A stretch of DNA of 64,000 bases from Anaspis maculata (GCA_949128115.1 OX421967.1:59842855-59906854), one strand, 5' to 3'. Positions 20,017 to 31,168 are shown, counted from the first letter of the stretch. Made by a program: numbers and translations. The notes: generated by a model from the letters alone, not told the origin.

Positions 20017-20253
20017 ATGGCGCAAGGTGAAGTCGACCCAACTTTCAGCATTGTCCTTGGATATTTGAAATTGTTACAAGATGACATATTCGATCCGCTC
20101 GATTCTGTTCTGACAAGGAACAATCTCAGAATATTCTCGCGACAACTGACGGAAGCTCTGGAGGAGATGACTGTGTCAGACAACACTGGGTTTTCGAGGG
20201 AGCTTCTGGAACCCGAGCTGGAACCAGTACAACGAATTCGGCCTCCGGGTTGA
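20017..20253 (+). CDS. 78-aa acidic protein, copy 41
   Basis: S59F, L60S. CCAAT is lost (CCAGT). The outer stem pair is A-C. Confidence 0.6.
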   Translation: MAQGEVDPTFSIVLGYLKLLQDDIFDPLDSVLTRNNLRIFSRQLTEALEEMTVSDNTGFSRELLEPELEPVQRIRPPG

Positions 20254-20510
20254 TCCCGAAACCGAAAAAACCAGTTCTTTTCAGAACCAAAAATCATATA
20301 ACACAGAGAAAATGATCACAAAACGAATCAATCGAGAGAGAAATCTCGGAATAATGAGAAACTATCGTTTCTAGGAAAAACACGGCCACGTGGATGGCAA
20401 AGTTTCACGTTTGAAGTTTTCAGACAGATCCAATATTTGTCACGCCTCACTGGTCGGACAGACAGGTATAAATACTAGGTCGAGCTGGCCACGATTCATT
20501 TGTCATTGGA

Positions 20511-20747
20511 ATGGCGCAGGGTGAAGTCGACCCAACTTTCAGCATTGTCCTTGGATATTTGAAATTGTTACAAGATGACATATTCGATCCGCTCGATTCT
20601 GTTCTGACAAGGAACAATCTCAGAATATTCTCGCGACAACTGACGGAAGCTCTGGAGGAGATGACTGTGTCAGACAACACTGGGTTTTTGAGGGAGCTTC
20701 TGGAACCCGAGCTGGAACCAGTACAACGAATTCGGCCTCCGGGTTGA
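20511..20747 (+). CDS. 78-aa acidic protein, copy 42
   Basis: S59F. Leader reads TTGGAATGG, so G replaces A at -2. Stem-loop perfect. Confidence 0.6.
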   Translation: MAQGEVDPTFSIVLGYLKLLQDDIFDPLDSVLTRNNLRIFSRQLTEALEEMTVSDNTGFLRELLEPELEPVQRIRPPG

Positions 20748-21004
20748 TCCCGAAACCGAAAAAACCGGTTCTTTTCAGAACCAAAAATCATAGAACACAA
20801 AGAAAATGATCACAAAACGGATCAATCGAAAGAGAAATCTCGGAATAATGGGAAACTATCTTTTCTAGGAAAAACACGGCCACGTGGATGGCCAAGTTTC
20901 ACGTTTGAAGTTTTCAGACAGATCTAATATTTGTCACGCCTCACTGGTCGGACAAACAGGTATAAATACTAGGTCGAGCTGGCCACGATTCATTTGTCAT
21001 TGAA

Positions 21005-21241
21005 ATGGCGCAAGGTGAAGTCGACCCAACTTTCAGCATTGTCCTTGGATATTTGAAATTGTTACAAGATGACATATTCGATCCGCTCGATTCGGTTCTG
21101 ACAAGGAACAATCTCAGAATATTCTCGCGACAACTGACGGAAGCTCTGGAGGAGATGACTGTGTCAGACAACACTGGGTCTTTGAGGGAGCTTCTGGAAC
21201 CCGAGCTGGAACCAGTACAACGAATTCGGCCTCCGGGTTGA
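21005..21241 (+). CDS. 78-aa acidic protein, copy 43
   Basis: Majority protein, Ser30 TCG. CCAAT is lost (CTAAT). Carries the rare CGGATCAATCGAAAG spacer variants. Confidence 0.6.
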   Translation: MAQGEVDPTFSIVLGYLKLLQDDIFDPLDSVLTRNNLRIFSRQLTEALEEMTVSDNTGSLRELLEPELEPVQRIRPPG

Positions 21242-21498
21242 TCCCGAAACCGAAAAAACCGGTTCTTTTCAGAACCAAAAATCATATAACACAAAGAAAA
21301 TGATCACAAAACGTATCAATCGAGAGAGAAATCTCGGAATAATGGGAAACTTTCGTTTCTAGGAAAAACACGGCCACGTGGATGGCCAAGTTTCACGTTT
21401 GAAGTTTTCAGACAGATCTAATATTTGTCACGCCTCACTGGTCGGACAAACAGGTATAAATACTAGGTCGAGCTGGCCACGATTCATTTGTCATTGAA

Positions 21499-21735
21499 AT
21501 GGCGCAAGGTGAAGTCGACCCAACTTTCAGCATTGTCCTTGGATATTTGAAATTGTTACAAGATGACATATTCGATCCGCTCGATTCGGTTCTGACAAGG
21601 AACAATCTCAGAATATTCTCGCGACAACTGACGGAAGCTCTGGAGGAGATGACTGTGTCAGACAACACTGGGTCTTTGAGGGAGCTTCTGGAACCCGAGC
21701 TGGAACCAGTACAACGAATTCGGCCTCCGGGTTGA
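21499..21735 (+). CDS. 78-aa acidic protein, copy 44
   Basis: Majority protein, Ser30 TCG. CTAAT promoter. First of four near-identical units. Confidence 0.6.
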   Translation: MAQGEVDPTFSIVLGYLKLLQDDIFDPLDSVLTRNNLRIFSRQLTEALEEMTVSDNTGSLRELLEPELEPVQRIRPPG

Positions 21736-21992
21736 TCCCGAAACCGAAAAAACCGGTTCTTTTCAGAACCAAAAATCATATAACACAAAGAAAATGATCA
21801 CAAAACGTATCAATCGAGAGAGAAATCTCGGAATAATGGGAAACTTTCGTTTCTAGGAAAAACACGGCCACGTGGATGGCCAAGTTTCACGTTTGAAGTT
21901 TTCAGACAGATCTAATATTTGTCACGCCTCACTGGTCGGACAAACAGGTATAAATACTAGGTCGAGCTGGCCACGATTCATTTGTCATTGAA

Positions 21993-22229
21993 ATGGCGCA
22001 AGGTGAAGTCGACCCAACTTTCAGCATTGTCCTTGGATATTTGAAATTGTTACAAGATGACATATTCGATCCGCTCGATTCGGTTCTGACAAGGAACAAT
22101 CTCAGAATATTCTCGCGACAACTGACGGAAGCTCTGGAGGAGATGACTGTGTCAGACAACACTGGGTCTTTGAGGGAGCTTCTGGAACCCGAGCTGGAAC
22201 CAGTACAACGAATTCGGCCTCCGGGTTGA
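21993..22229 (+). CDS. 78-aa acidic protein, copy 45
   Basis: As copy 44. Confidence 0.6.
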   Translation: MAQGEVDPTFSIVLGYLKLLQDDIFDPLDSVLTRNNLRIFSRQLTEALEEMTVSDNTGSLRELLEPELEPVQRIRPPG

Positions 22230-22486
22230 TCCCGAAACCGAAAAAACCGGTTCTTTTCAGAACCAAAAATCATATAACACAAAGAAAATGATCACAAAAC
22301 GTATCAATCGAGAGAGAAATCTCGGAATAATGGGAAACTTTCGTTTCTAGGAAAAACACGGCCACGTGGATGGCCAAGTTTCACGTTTGAAGTTTTCAGA
22401 CAGATCTAATATTTGTCACGCCTCACTGGTCGGACAAACAGGTATAAATACTAGGTCGAGCTGGCCACGATTCATTTGTCATTGAA

Positions 22487-22723
22487 ATGGCGCAAGGTGA
22501 AGTCGACCCAACTTTCAGCATTGTCCTTGGATATTTGAAATTGTTACAAGATGACATATTCGATCCGCTCGATTCGGTTCTGACAAGGAACAATCTCAGA
22601 ATATTCTCGCGACAACTGACGGAAGCTCTGGAGGAGATGACTGTGTCAGACAACACTGGGTCTTTGAGGGAGCTTCTGGAACCCGAGCTGGAACCAGTAC
22701 AACGAATTCGGCCTCCGGGTTGA
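22487..22723 (+). CDS. 78-aa acidic protein, copy 46
   Basis: As copy 44. Confidence 0.6.
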   Translation: MAQGEVDPTFSIVLGYLKLLQDDIFDPLDSVLTRNNLRIFSRQLTEALEEMTVSDNTGSLRELLEPELEPVQRIRPPG

Positions 22724-22980
22724 TCCCGAAACCGAAAAAACCGGTTCTTTTCAGAACCAAAAATCATATAACACAAAGAAAATGATCACAAAACGTATCA
22801 ATCGAGAGAGAAATCTCGGAATAATGGGAAACTTTCGTTTCTAGGAAAAACACGGCCACGTGGATGGCCAAGTTTCACGTTTGAAGTTTTCAGACAGATC
22901 TAATATTTGTCACGCCTCACTGGTCGGACAAACAGGTATAAATACTAGGTCGAGCTGGCCACGATTCATTTGTCATTGAA

Positions 22981-23217
22981 ATGGCGCAAGGTGAAGTCGA
23001 CCCAACTTTCAGCATTGTCCTTGGATATTTGAAATTGTTACAAGATGACATATTCGATCCGCTCGATTCGGTTCTGACAAGGAACAATCTCAGAATATTC
23101 TCGCGACAACTGACGGAAGCTCTGGAGGAGATGACTGTGTCAGACAACACTGGGTCTTTGAGGGAGCTTCTGGAACCCGAGCTGGAACCAGTACAACGAA
23201 TTCGGCCTCCGGGTTGA
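22981..23217 (+). CDS. 78-aa acidic protein, copy 47
   Basis: As copy 44, except that the downstream element reads CAGAGAAAATGA. Confidence 0.6.
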   Translation: MAQGEVDPTFSIVLGYLKLLQDDIFDPLDSVLTRNNLRIFSRQLTEALEEMTVSDNTGSLRELLEPELEPVQRIRPPG

Positions 23218-23474
23218 TCCCGAAACCGAAAAAACCGGTTCTTTTCAGAACCAAAAATCATATAACACAGAGAAAATGATCACAAAACGTATCAATCGAG
23301 AGAGAAATCTCGGAATAATGTGAAACTTTCGTTTCTAGGAAAAACACGGCCACGGGAATGGCCAAGTTTCACGTGTAAAGTTTTCAGACAGATCCAATTA
23401 TTGTCACGCCTCACTGGTCGGACAGACAGGTATAAATACTAGGTCGAGCTGGCCACGATTCATTTGTCATTGAA

Positions 23475-23711
23475 ATGGCGCAGGGTGAAGTCGACCCAAC
23501 TTTCAGCATTGTCCTTGAATATTTGAAATTGTTACAAGATGACATATTCGATCCGCTCGATTCTGTTCTGACAAGGAACAATCTCAGAATATTCTCGCGA
23601 CAACTGACGGAAGCTCTGGAGGAGATGACTGTGTCAGACAACACTGGGTCTTTGAGGGAGCTTCTGGAACCCGAGCTGGAACCAGTACAACGAATTCGGC
23701 CTCCGGGTTGA
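23475..23711 (+). CDS. 78-aa acidic protein, copy 48
   Basis: G15E. The E-box is destroyed (CACGGG at 23351-23356). CCAAT present. Confidence 0.55.
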   Translation: MAQGEVDPTFSIVLEYLKLLQDDIFDPLDSVLTRNNLRIFSRQLTEALEEMTVSDNTGSLRELLEPELEPVQRIRPPG

Positions 23712-23968
23712 TCCCGAAACCGAAAAAACCGGTTCTTTTCAGAACCAAAAATCATATAACACAAAGAAAATGATCACAAAACGAATCAATCGAGAGAGAA
23801 ATCTCGGAATAATGGGAAACTATCGTTTCTAGGAGAAACACGGCCACGTGGATGGCCAAGTTTCACGTTTGAAGTTTTCAGACAAATCCAATATTTGTCA
23901 CGCCTCACTGGTCGGACAGACAGGTATAAATTCTAGGTCGAGCTGGCCACGATTCATTTGTCATTGAA

Positions 23969-24253
23969 ATGGCGCAGGGTGAAGTCGACCCAACTTTCAG
24001 CATTGTCCTTGGATATTTGAAATTGTTACAAGATGACATATTCGATCCGCTCGATTCTGTTCTGACAAGGAACAATCTCAGAATATTCTCGCGACAACTG
24101 ACGGAAGCTCTGGAGGAGATGACTGTGTCAGACAACACTGGGTCCTTGAGGGAGCTTCTGGAACCCGAGCTGGAACCAGTGCAACGAATTCGGCCTCCGG
24201 GTTGTTCCCGAAACCGAAAAAACCGGTTCTTTTCAGAACCAAAAATCATATAA
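23969..24253 (+). CDS. 94-aa stop-loss form, copy 49
   Basis: Majority core; Val71 GTG. TATA reads TATAAATT. Stem-loop perfect. Confidence 0.45.
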   Translation: MAQGEVDPTFSIVLGYLKLLQDDIFDPLDSVLTRNNLRIFSRQLTEALEEMTVSDNTGSLRELLEPELEPVQRIRPPGCSRNRKNRFFSEPKII

Positions 24254-24462
24254 CACAAAGAAAATGATCACAAAACGAATCAATCGAAAGAGAAATCTCG
24301 GAATAATGGGAAACTATTGTTTCTAGGAGAAACACGGCCACGTGGATGGCCAAGTTTCACGTTTGAAGTTTTCAGACAGATCCAATATTTGTCACGCCTC
24401 ACCGGTCGGACAGACAGGTATAAATTCTAGGTCGAGCTGGCCACGATTCATTTGTCATTGAA

Positions 24463-24747
24463 ATGGCGCAGGGTGAAGTCGACCCAACTTTCAGCATTGT
24501 CCTTGGATATTTGAAATTGTTACAAGATGACATATTCGATCCGCTCGATTCTGTTCTGACAAGGAACAATCTCAGAATATTCTCGCGACAACTGACGGAA
24601 GCTCTGGAGGAGATGACTGTGTCAGACAACACTGGGTCCTTGAGGGAGCTTCTGGAACCCGAGCTGGAACCAGTGCAACGAATTCGGCCTCCGGGTTGTT
24701 CCCGAAACCGAAAAAACCGGTTCTTTTCAGAACCAAAAATCATATAA
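24463..24747 (+). CDS. 94-aa stop-loss form, copy 50
   Basis: Majority core; Val71 GTG. TATAAATT. Stem-loop perfect. Confidence 0.45.
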   Translation: MAQGEVDPTFSIVLGYLKLLQDDIFDPLDSVLTRNNLRIFSRQLTEALEEMTVSDNTGSLRELLEPELEPVQRIRPPGCSRNRKNRFFSEPKII

Positions 24748-24956
24748 CACAAAGAAAATGATCACAAAACGAATCAATCGAGAGAGAAATCTCGGAATAA
24801 TGGGAAACTATCGTTTCTAGGAGAAACACGGCCACGTGGATGGCCAAGTTTCACGTTTGAAGTTTTCAGACAGATCCAATATTTGTCACGCCTCACTGGT
24901 CGGACAGACAGGTATAAATATTAGGTCGAGCTGGCCACGATTCACTTGTCATTGAA

Positions 24957-25193
24957 ATGGCGCAGGGTGAAGTCGACCCAACTTTCAGCATTGTCCTTGG
25001 ATATTTGAAATGGTTACAAGATGACATATTCGATCCGCTCGATTCTGTTCTGACAAGGAACAATCTCAGAATATTCTCGCGACAACTGACGGAAGCTCTG
25101 GGGGAGATGACTGAGTCAGACAACACTGGGTCCTTGAGGGAGCTTCTGGAACCCGAGCTGGAACCAGTACAACGAATTCGGCCTCCGGGTTGA
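24957..25193 (+). CDS. 78-aa acidic protein, copy 51
   Basis: L19W, E49G, V53E. Initiator TCACTT. The only Trp-containing type, shared with copy 52. Confidence 0.6.
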   Translation: MAQGEVDPTFSIVLGYLKWLQDDIFDPLDSVLTRNNLRIFSRQLTEALGEMTESDNTGSLRELLEPELEPVQRIRPPG

Positions 25194-25450
25194 TCCCGAA
25201 ACCGAAAAAACCGGTTCTTTTCAGAACCAAAAATCATATAACACAAAGAAAGTGATCACAAAACGAATCAATCGAGAGAGAAATCTCAGAATAATGGGAA
25301 ACTATCGTTTCTAGGAGAAACACGGCCACGTGGATGGCCAAGTTTCACGTTTGAAGTTTTCAGACAGATCCAATATTTGTCACGCCTCACTGGTCGGACA
25401 GACAGGTATAAATATTAGGTCGAGCTGGCCACGATTCACTTGTCATTGAA

Positions 25451-25687
25451 ATGGCGCAGGGTGAAGTCGACCCAACTTTCAGCATTGTCCTTGGATATTT
25501 GAAATGGTTACAAGATGACATATTCGATCCGCTCGATTCTGTTCTGACAAGGAACAATCTCAGAATATTCTCGCGACAACTGACGGAAGCTCTGGGGGAG
25601 ATGACTGAGTCAGACAACACTGGGTCCTTGAGGGAGCTTCTGGAACCCGAGCTGGAACCAGTACAACGAATTCGGCCTCCGGGTTGA
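25451..25687 (+). CDS. 78-aa acidic protein, copy 52
   Basis: L19W, E49G, V53E; tandem twin of copy 51. The GAGA dyad is weakened (CTCAG). Confidence 0.6.
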   Translation: MAQGEVDPTFSIVLGYLKWLQDDIFDPLDSVLTRNNLRIFSRQLTEALGEMTESDNTGSLRELLEPELEPVQRIRPPG

Positions 25688-25944
25688 TCCCGAAACCGAA
25701 AAAACCGGTTCTTTTCAGAACCAAAAATCATATAACACAAAGAAAGTGATCACAAAACGAATCAATCGAGAGAGAAATCTCAGAATAATGGGAAACTATC
25801 GTTTCTAGGAAAAACACGGCCACGTGGATGGCCAAGTTTAACGTTTGAAGTTTTCAGACAGATCCAATATTTGTCACGCCTCACTGGTCGGACAGACAGG
25901 TATAAATACTAGGTCGAGCTGGCCACGATTCATTTGTCATTGAA

Positions 25945-26181
25945 ATGGCGCAGGGTGAAGTCGACCCAACTTTCAGCATTGTCCTTGGATATTTGAAATT
26001 GTTACAAGATGACATATTCGATCCGCTCGATTTTGTTCTGACAAGGAACAATCTCAGAATATTCTCGCGACAACTGACGGAAGCTCTGGAGGAGATGACT
26101 GTGTCAGACAACACTGGGTCTTCGAGGGAGCTTCTGGAACCCGAGCTGGAACCAGTACAACGAACTCGGCCTCCGGGTTGA
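25945..26181 (+). CDS. 78-aa acidic protein, copy 53
   Basis: S30F, L60S, I74T. Spacer has TTTAACG for TTTCACG. Confidence 0.6.
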   Translation: MAQGEVDPTFSIVLGYLKLLQDDIFDPLDFVLTRNNLRIFSRQLTEALEEMTVSDNTGSSRELLEPELEPVQRTRPPG

Positions 26182-26438
26182 TCCCGAAACCGAAAAAACC
26201 GGTTCTTTTCAGAACCAAAAATCATATAACACAAAGAAAATGATCACAAAACGAATCAATCGAGAGAGAAATCTCGGAATAATGGGAAACAATCGTTTCA
26301 AGGAAAAACACGGCCACGTGGATGGCCAAGTTTCACGTTTGAAGTTTTCAGACAGATCCAATATTTGTCACGCCTCACTGGTCGGACAGACAGGTATAAA
26401 TACTAGGTCGAGCTGGCCACGATTCATTTGTCATTGAA

Positions 26439-26675
26439 ATGGCGCAGGGTGAAGTCGACCCAACTTTCAGCATTGTCCTTGGATATTTGAAATTGTTACA
26501 AGATGACATATTCGATCCGCTCGATTCTGTTCTGACAAGGAACAATCTCAGAATATTCTCGCTACAACTGACGGAAGCTCTGGAGGAAATGACTGTGTCA
26601 GACAACACTGGGTCTTCGAGGGAGCTTCTGGAACCCGAGCTGGAACCAGTACAACGAACTCGGCCTCCGGGTTGA
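26439..26675 (+). CDS. 78-aa acidic protein, copy 54
   Basis: R42L, L60S, I74T; Glu50 GAA. Standard elements; the 3' flank reads CATAAAACAC. Confidence 0.6.
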   Translation: MAQGEVDPTFSIVLGYLKLLQDDIFDPLDSVLTRNNLRIFSLQLTEALEEMTVSDNTGSSRELLEPELEPVQRTRPPG

Positions 26676-26932
26676 TCCCGAAACCGAAAAAACCGGTTCT
26701 TTTCAGAACCAAAAATCATAAAACACAAAGAAAGTGATCACAAAACGAATCAATCGAGAGAGAAATCTCGGAATAATGGGAAACTATCGTTTCTAGGAGA
26801 AACACGGCCACGTGGATGGCCAAGTTTCACGTTTGAAGTTTTCAGACAGATCCAATATTTGTCACGCCTCACTGGTCGGACAGACAGGTATAAATACTAG
26901 GTCGAGCTGGCCACGATTCATTTGTCATTGAA

Positions 26933-27169
26933 ATGGCGCAGGGTGAAGTCGACCCAACTTTCAGCATTGTCCTTGGATATTTGAAATTGTTACAAGATGA
27001 CATATTCGATCCGCTCGATTCTGTTCTGACAAGGAACAATCTCAGAATATTCTCGCGACAACTGACGGAAGCTCTGGGGGAGATGACTGAGTCAGACAAC
27101 ACTGGGTCCTTGAGGGAGCTTCTGGAACCCGAGCTGGAACCAGTACAACGAATTCGGCCTCCGGGTTGA
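26933..27169 (+). CDS. 78-aa acidic protein, copy 55
   Basis: E49G, V53E. Standard elements. Confidence 0.6.
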   Translation: MAQGEVDPTFSIVLGYLKLLQDDIFDPLDSVLTRNNLRIFSRQLTEALGEMTESDNTGSLRELLEPELEPVQRIRPPG

Positions 27170-27426
27170 TCCCGAAACCGAAAAAACCGGTTCTTTTCAG
27201 AACCAAAAATCATATAACACAAAGAAAGTGATCACAAAACGAATCAATCGAGAGAGAAATCTCGGAATAATGGGAAACTATCGTTTCTAGGAGAAACACG
27301 GCCACGTGGATGGCCAAGTTTCACGTTTGAAGTTTTCAGACAGATCCAATATTTGTCACGCCTCACTGGTCGGACAGACAGGTATAAATACTAGGTCGAG
27401 CTGGCCACGATTCATTTGTCATTGAA

Positions 27427-27711
27427 ATGGCGCAGGGTGAAGTCGACCCAATTTTCAGCATTGTCCTTGAATATTTGAAATTGTTACAAGATGACATATT
27501 CGATCCGCTCGATTCTGTTCTGACAAGGAACAATCTCAGAATATTCTCGCGACAACTGACGGAAGCTCTGGAGGAGATGACTGTGTCAGACAACACTGGG
27601 TCCTTGAGGGAGCTTCTGGAACCCGAGCTGGAACCAGTACAACGAATTCGGCCTCCGGGTTGTTCCCGAAACCAAAAAAACCGGTTCTTTTCAGAACCAA
27701 AAATCATATAA
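27427..27711 (+). CDS. 94-aa stop-loss form, copy 56
   Basis: T9I, G15E, and R83Q in the extension. Stem-loop perfect. Confidence 0.45.
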   Translation: MAQGEVDPIFSIVLEYLKLLQDDIFDPLDSVLTRNNLRIFSRQLTEALEEMTVSDNTGSLRELLEPELEPVQRIRPPGCSRNQKNRFFSEPKII

Positions 27712-27920
27712 CACAAAGAAAATGATCACAAAACGAATCAATCGAGAGAGAAATCTCGGAATAATGGGAAACTATCGTTTCTAGGAGAAACACGGCCACG
27801 TGGATGGCCAAGTTTCACGTTTGAAGTTTTCAGACAGATCCAATATTTGTCACGCCTCACTGGTCGGACAGACAGGTATAAATACTAGGTCAAGCTGGCC
27901 ACGATTCATTTGTCATTGAA

Positions 27921-28157
27921 ATGGCGCAGGGTGAAGTCGACCCAACTTTCAGCATTGTCCTTGGATATTTGAAATTGTTACAAGATGACATATTCGATCC
28001 GCTCGATTCTGTTCTGACAAGGAACAATCTCAGAATATTCTCGCGACAACTGACGGAAGCTCTGGAGGAGATGACTGTGTCAGACAACACTGGGTCTTCG
28101 AGGGAGCTTCTGGAACCCGAGCTGGAACCAGTACAACGAACTCGGCCTCCGGGTTGA
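27921..28157 (+). CDS. 78-aa acidic protein, copy 57
   Basis: L60S, I74T. Standard elements. Confidence 0.6.
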   Translation: MAQGEVDPTFSIVLGYLKLLQDDIFDPLDSVLTRNNLRIFSRQLTEALEEMTVSDNTGSSRELLEPELEPVQRTRPPG

Positions 28158-28414
28158 TCCCGAAACCGAAAAAACCGGTTCTTTTCAGAACCAAAAATCA
28201 TATAACACAAAGAAAATGATCACAAAACGAATCAATCGAGAGAGAAATCTCGGAATAATGGGAAACAATCGTTTCAAGGAAAAACACGGCCACGTGGATG
28301 GCCAAGTTTCACGTTTGAAGTTTTCAGACAGATCCAATATTTGTCACGCCTCACTGGTCGGACAGACAGGTATAAATACTAGGTCGAGCTGGCCACGATT
28401 CATTTGTCATTGAA

Positions 28415-28651
28415 ATGGCGCAGGGTGAAGTCGACCCAACTTTCAGCATTGTCCTTGGATATTTGAAATTGTTACAAGATGACATATTCGATCCGCTCGA
28501 TTCTGTTCTGACAAGGAACAATCTCAGAATATTCTCGCGACAACTGACGGAAGCTCTGGGGGAGATGACTGAGTCAGACAACACTGGGTCCTTGAGGGAG
28601 CTTCTGGAACCCGAGCTGGAACCAGTACAACGAATTCGGCCTCCGGGTTGA
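28415..28651 (+). CDS. 78-aa acidic protein, copy 58
   Basis: E49G, V53E. Standard elements. Confidence 0.6.
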   Translation: MAQGEVDPTFSIVLGYLKLLQDDIFDPLDSVLTRNNLRIFSRQLTEALGEMTESDNTGSLRELLEPELEPVQRIRPPG

Positions 28652-28908
28652 TCCCGAAACCGAAAAAACCGGTTCTTTTCAGAACCAAAAATCATATAAC
28701 ACAAAGAAAGTGATCACAAAACGAATCAATCGAGAGAGAAATCTCGGAATAATGGGAAACTATCGTTTCTAGGAGAAACACGGCCACGTGGATGGCCAAG
28801 TTTCACGTTTGAAGTTTTCAGACAGATCCAATATTTGTCACGCCTCACTGGTCGGACAGACAGGTATAAATACTAGGTCGAGCTGGCCACGATTCATTTG
28901 TCATTGAA

Positions 28909-29193
28909 ATGGCGCAGGGTGAAGTCGACCCAATTTTCAGCATTGTCCTTGAATATTTGAAATTGTTACAAGATGACATATTCGATCCGCTCGATTCTGT
29001 TCTGACAAGGAACAATCTCAGAATATTCTCGCGACAACTGACGGAAGCTCTGGAGGAGATGACTGTGTCAGACAACACTGGGTCCTTGAGGGAGCTTCTG
29101 GAACCCGAGCTGGAACCAGTACAACGAATTCGGCCTCCGGGTTGTTCCCGAAACCGAAAAAACCGGTCTTTTTCAGAACCAAAAATCATATAA
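28909..29193 (+). CDS. 94-aa stop-loss form with damaged stem-loop, copy 59
   Basis: T9I, G15E, F87S. The F87S change is the protein trace of a stem-loop mutation, GGTCTTTTTCAGAACC at 29165-29180. Confidence 0.4.
   Translation: MAQGEVDPIFSIVLEYLKLLQDDIFDPLDSVLTRNNLRIFSRQLTEALEEMTVSDNTGSLRELLEPELEPVQRIRPPGCSRNRKNRSFSEPKII
29165..29180 (+). terminator. Damaged stem-loop type GGTCTTTTTCAGAACC (first of ten)
   Basis: The 5' arm TTCT has become TCTT. The stem must either take a C-A mismatch plus a T-G pair, or bulge an A and open a 5-nt loop. The same form occurs at 29659, 38550, 42512, 43006, 45969, 46957, 50909, 52885 and 55355. All ten are in stop-loss copies. Confidence 0.7.
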
Positions 29194-29402
29194 CACAAAG
29201 AAAATGATCACAAAACGAATCAATCGAGAGAGAAATCTCGGAATAATGGGAAACTATCGTTTCTAGGAGAAACACGGCCACGTGGATGGCCAAGTTTCAC
29301 GTTTGAAGTTTTCAGACAGATCCAATATTTGTCACGCCTCACTGGTCGGACAGACAGGTATAAATACTAGGTCAAGCTGGCCACGATTCATTTGTCATTG
29401 AA

Positions 29403-29687
29403 ATGGCGCAGGGTGAAGTCGACCCAACTTTCAGCATTGTCCTTGGATATTTGAAATTGTTACAAGATGACATATTCGATCCGCTCGATTCTGTTCTGAC
29501 AAGGAACAATCTCAGAATATTCTCGCGACAACTGACGGAAGCTCTGGAGGAGATGACTGTGTCAGACAACACTGGGTCCTTGAGGGAGCTTCTGGAACCC
29601 GAGCTGGAACCAGTACAACGAATTCGGCCTCCGGGTTGTTCCCGAAACCGAAAAAACCGGTCTTTTTCAGAACCAAAAATCATATAA
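29403..29687 (+). CDS. 94-aa stop-loss form with damaged stem-loop, copy 60
   Basis: F87S only. Damaged stem-loop at 29659-29674. Confidence 0.4.
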   Translation: MAQGEVDPTFSIVLGYLKLLQDDIFDPLDSVLTRNNLRIFSRQLTEALEEMTVSDNTGSLRELLEPELEPVQRIRPPGCSRNRKNRSFSEPKII

Positions 29688-29896
29688 CACAAAGAAAGTG
29701 ATCACAAAACGAATCAATCGAGAGAGAAATCTCGGAATAATGGGAAACTATCGTTTCTAGGAGAAACACGGCCACGTGGATGGCCAAGTTTCACGTTTGA
29801 AGTTTTCAGACAGATCCAATATTTGTCACGCCTCACTGGTCGGACAGACAGGTATAAATACTAGGTCGAGCTGGCCACTATTCATTTGTCATTGAA

Positions 29897-30133
29897 ATGG
29901 CGCAGGGTGAAGTCGACCCAACTTTCAGCATTGTCCTTGGATATTTGAAATTGTTACAAGATGACATATTCGATCCGCTCGATTCTGTTCTGACAAGGAA
30001 CAATCTCAGAATATTCTCGCGACAACTGACGGAAGCTCTGGAGGAGATGACTGTGTCAGACAACACTGGGTCCTTGAGGGAGCTTCTGGAACCCGAGCTG
30101 GAACCAGTACAACGAATTCGGCCTCCGGGTTGA
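29897..30133 (+). CDS. 78-aa acidic protein, copy 61
   Basis: Majority protein. The base before the initiator is changed (CCACTATTCATTT). Confidence 0.6.
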   Translation: MAQGEVDPTFSIVLGYLKLLQDDIFDPLDSVLTRNNLRIFSRQLTEALEEMTVSDNTGSLRELLEPELEPVQRIRPPG

Positions 30134-30389
30134 TCCCGAAACCGAAAAAACCGGTTCTTTTCAGAACCAAAAATCATATAACACAAAGAAAGTGATCACA
30201 AAACGAATCAATCGAGAGAGAAATCTCGGAATAATGGGAAACTATCGTTTCTAGGAGAAACACGGCCACGTGGATGGCCAAGTTTCACGTTTGAAGTTTT
30301 CAGACAGATCCAATATTTGTCACGCCTCACTGGTCGGACAGACAGGTATAAATACTAGGTCGAGCTGGCACGATTCATTTGTCATTGAA

Positions 30390-30626
30390 ATGGCGCAGGG
30401 TGAAGTCGACCCAACTTTCAGCATTGTCCTTGGATATTTGAAATTGTTACAAGATGACATATTCGATCCGCTCGATTCTGTTCTGACAAGGAACAATCTC
30501 AGAATATTCTCGCGACAACTGACGGAAGCTCCGGAGGAGATGACTGTGTCAGACAACACTGGGTCCTTGAGGGAGCTTCTGGAACCCGAGCTGGAACCAG
30601 TACAACAAATTCGGCCTCCGGGTTGA
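30390..30626 (+). CDS. 78-aa acidic protein, copy 62
   Basis: L48P, R73Q. One base is missing between TATA and Inr (GGCACG at about 30368), which shortens the spacing to 30 bp. It also puts an upstream reading frame from 30270 in phase with the ORF. That longer reading would start upstream of TATA, so I keep the usual ATG. Confidence 0.55.
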   Translation: MAQGEVDPTFSIVLGYLKLLQDDIFDPLDSVLTRNNLRIFSRQLTEAPEEMTVSDNTGSLRELLEPELEPVQQIRPPG

Positions 30627-30883
30627 TCCCGAAACCAAAAAAACCGGTTCTTTTCAGAACCAAGAATCATATAACACAAAGAAAATGATCACAAAACGAA
30701 TCAATCAAGAGAGAAATCTCGGAATAATGGGAAACTATCGTTTCTAGGAGAAACACGGCCACGTGGATGGCCAAGTTTCACGTTTGAAGTTTTCAGACAG
30801 ATCCGATATTTGTCACGCCTCACCGGTCGGACAGACAGGTATAAATACTAGGTCAAGCTGGCCACGATTCATTTGTCATTGAA

Positions 30884-31168
30884 ATGGCGCAGGGTGAAGT
30901 CGACCCAACATTCAGCATTGTCCTTGGATATTTGAAATTGTTACAAGATGACATATTCGATCCGCTCGATTCTGTTCTGACAAGGAACAATCTCAGACTA
31001 TTCTTGCGACAACTGACGGAAGCTCTGGAGGAGATGACTGTGTCAGACAACACTGGGTCCTTGAGGGAGCTTCTGGAACCCGAGCTGGAACCAGTACAAC
31101 GAATTCGGCCTCCGGGTTGTTCCCGAAACCGAAAAAACCGGTTCTTTTCAGAACCAAAAATCATATAA
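30884..31168 (+). CDS. 94-aa stop-loss form, copy 63
   Basis: I39L, S41L. CCAAT is lost (CCGAT). Stem-loop perfect. Thr9 ACA. Confidence 0.45.
   Translation: MAQGEVDPTFSIVLGYLKLLQDDIFDPLDSVLTRNNLRLFLRQLTEALEEMTVSDNTGSLRELLEPELEPVQRIRPPGCSRNRKNRFFSEPKII

Larger units (their letters stand above)
18278..29687 (+). repeat. Large duplicated block, left copy (23 units)
   Basis: Copies 38-60 match copies 65-87 in order at an offset of 13337 bp (27 units minus the 1-bp deletion). Copies 38-43, 48 and 53-60 pair one to one with 65-70, 74 and 80-87. Between them, four units (44-47) match three (71-73), and four (49-52) are replaced by five different ones (75-79). Confidence 0.8.
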
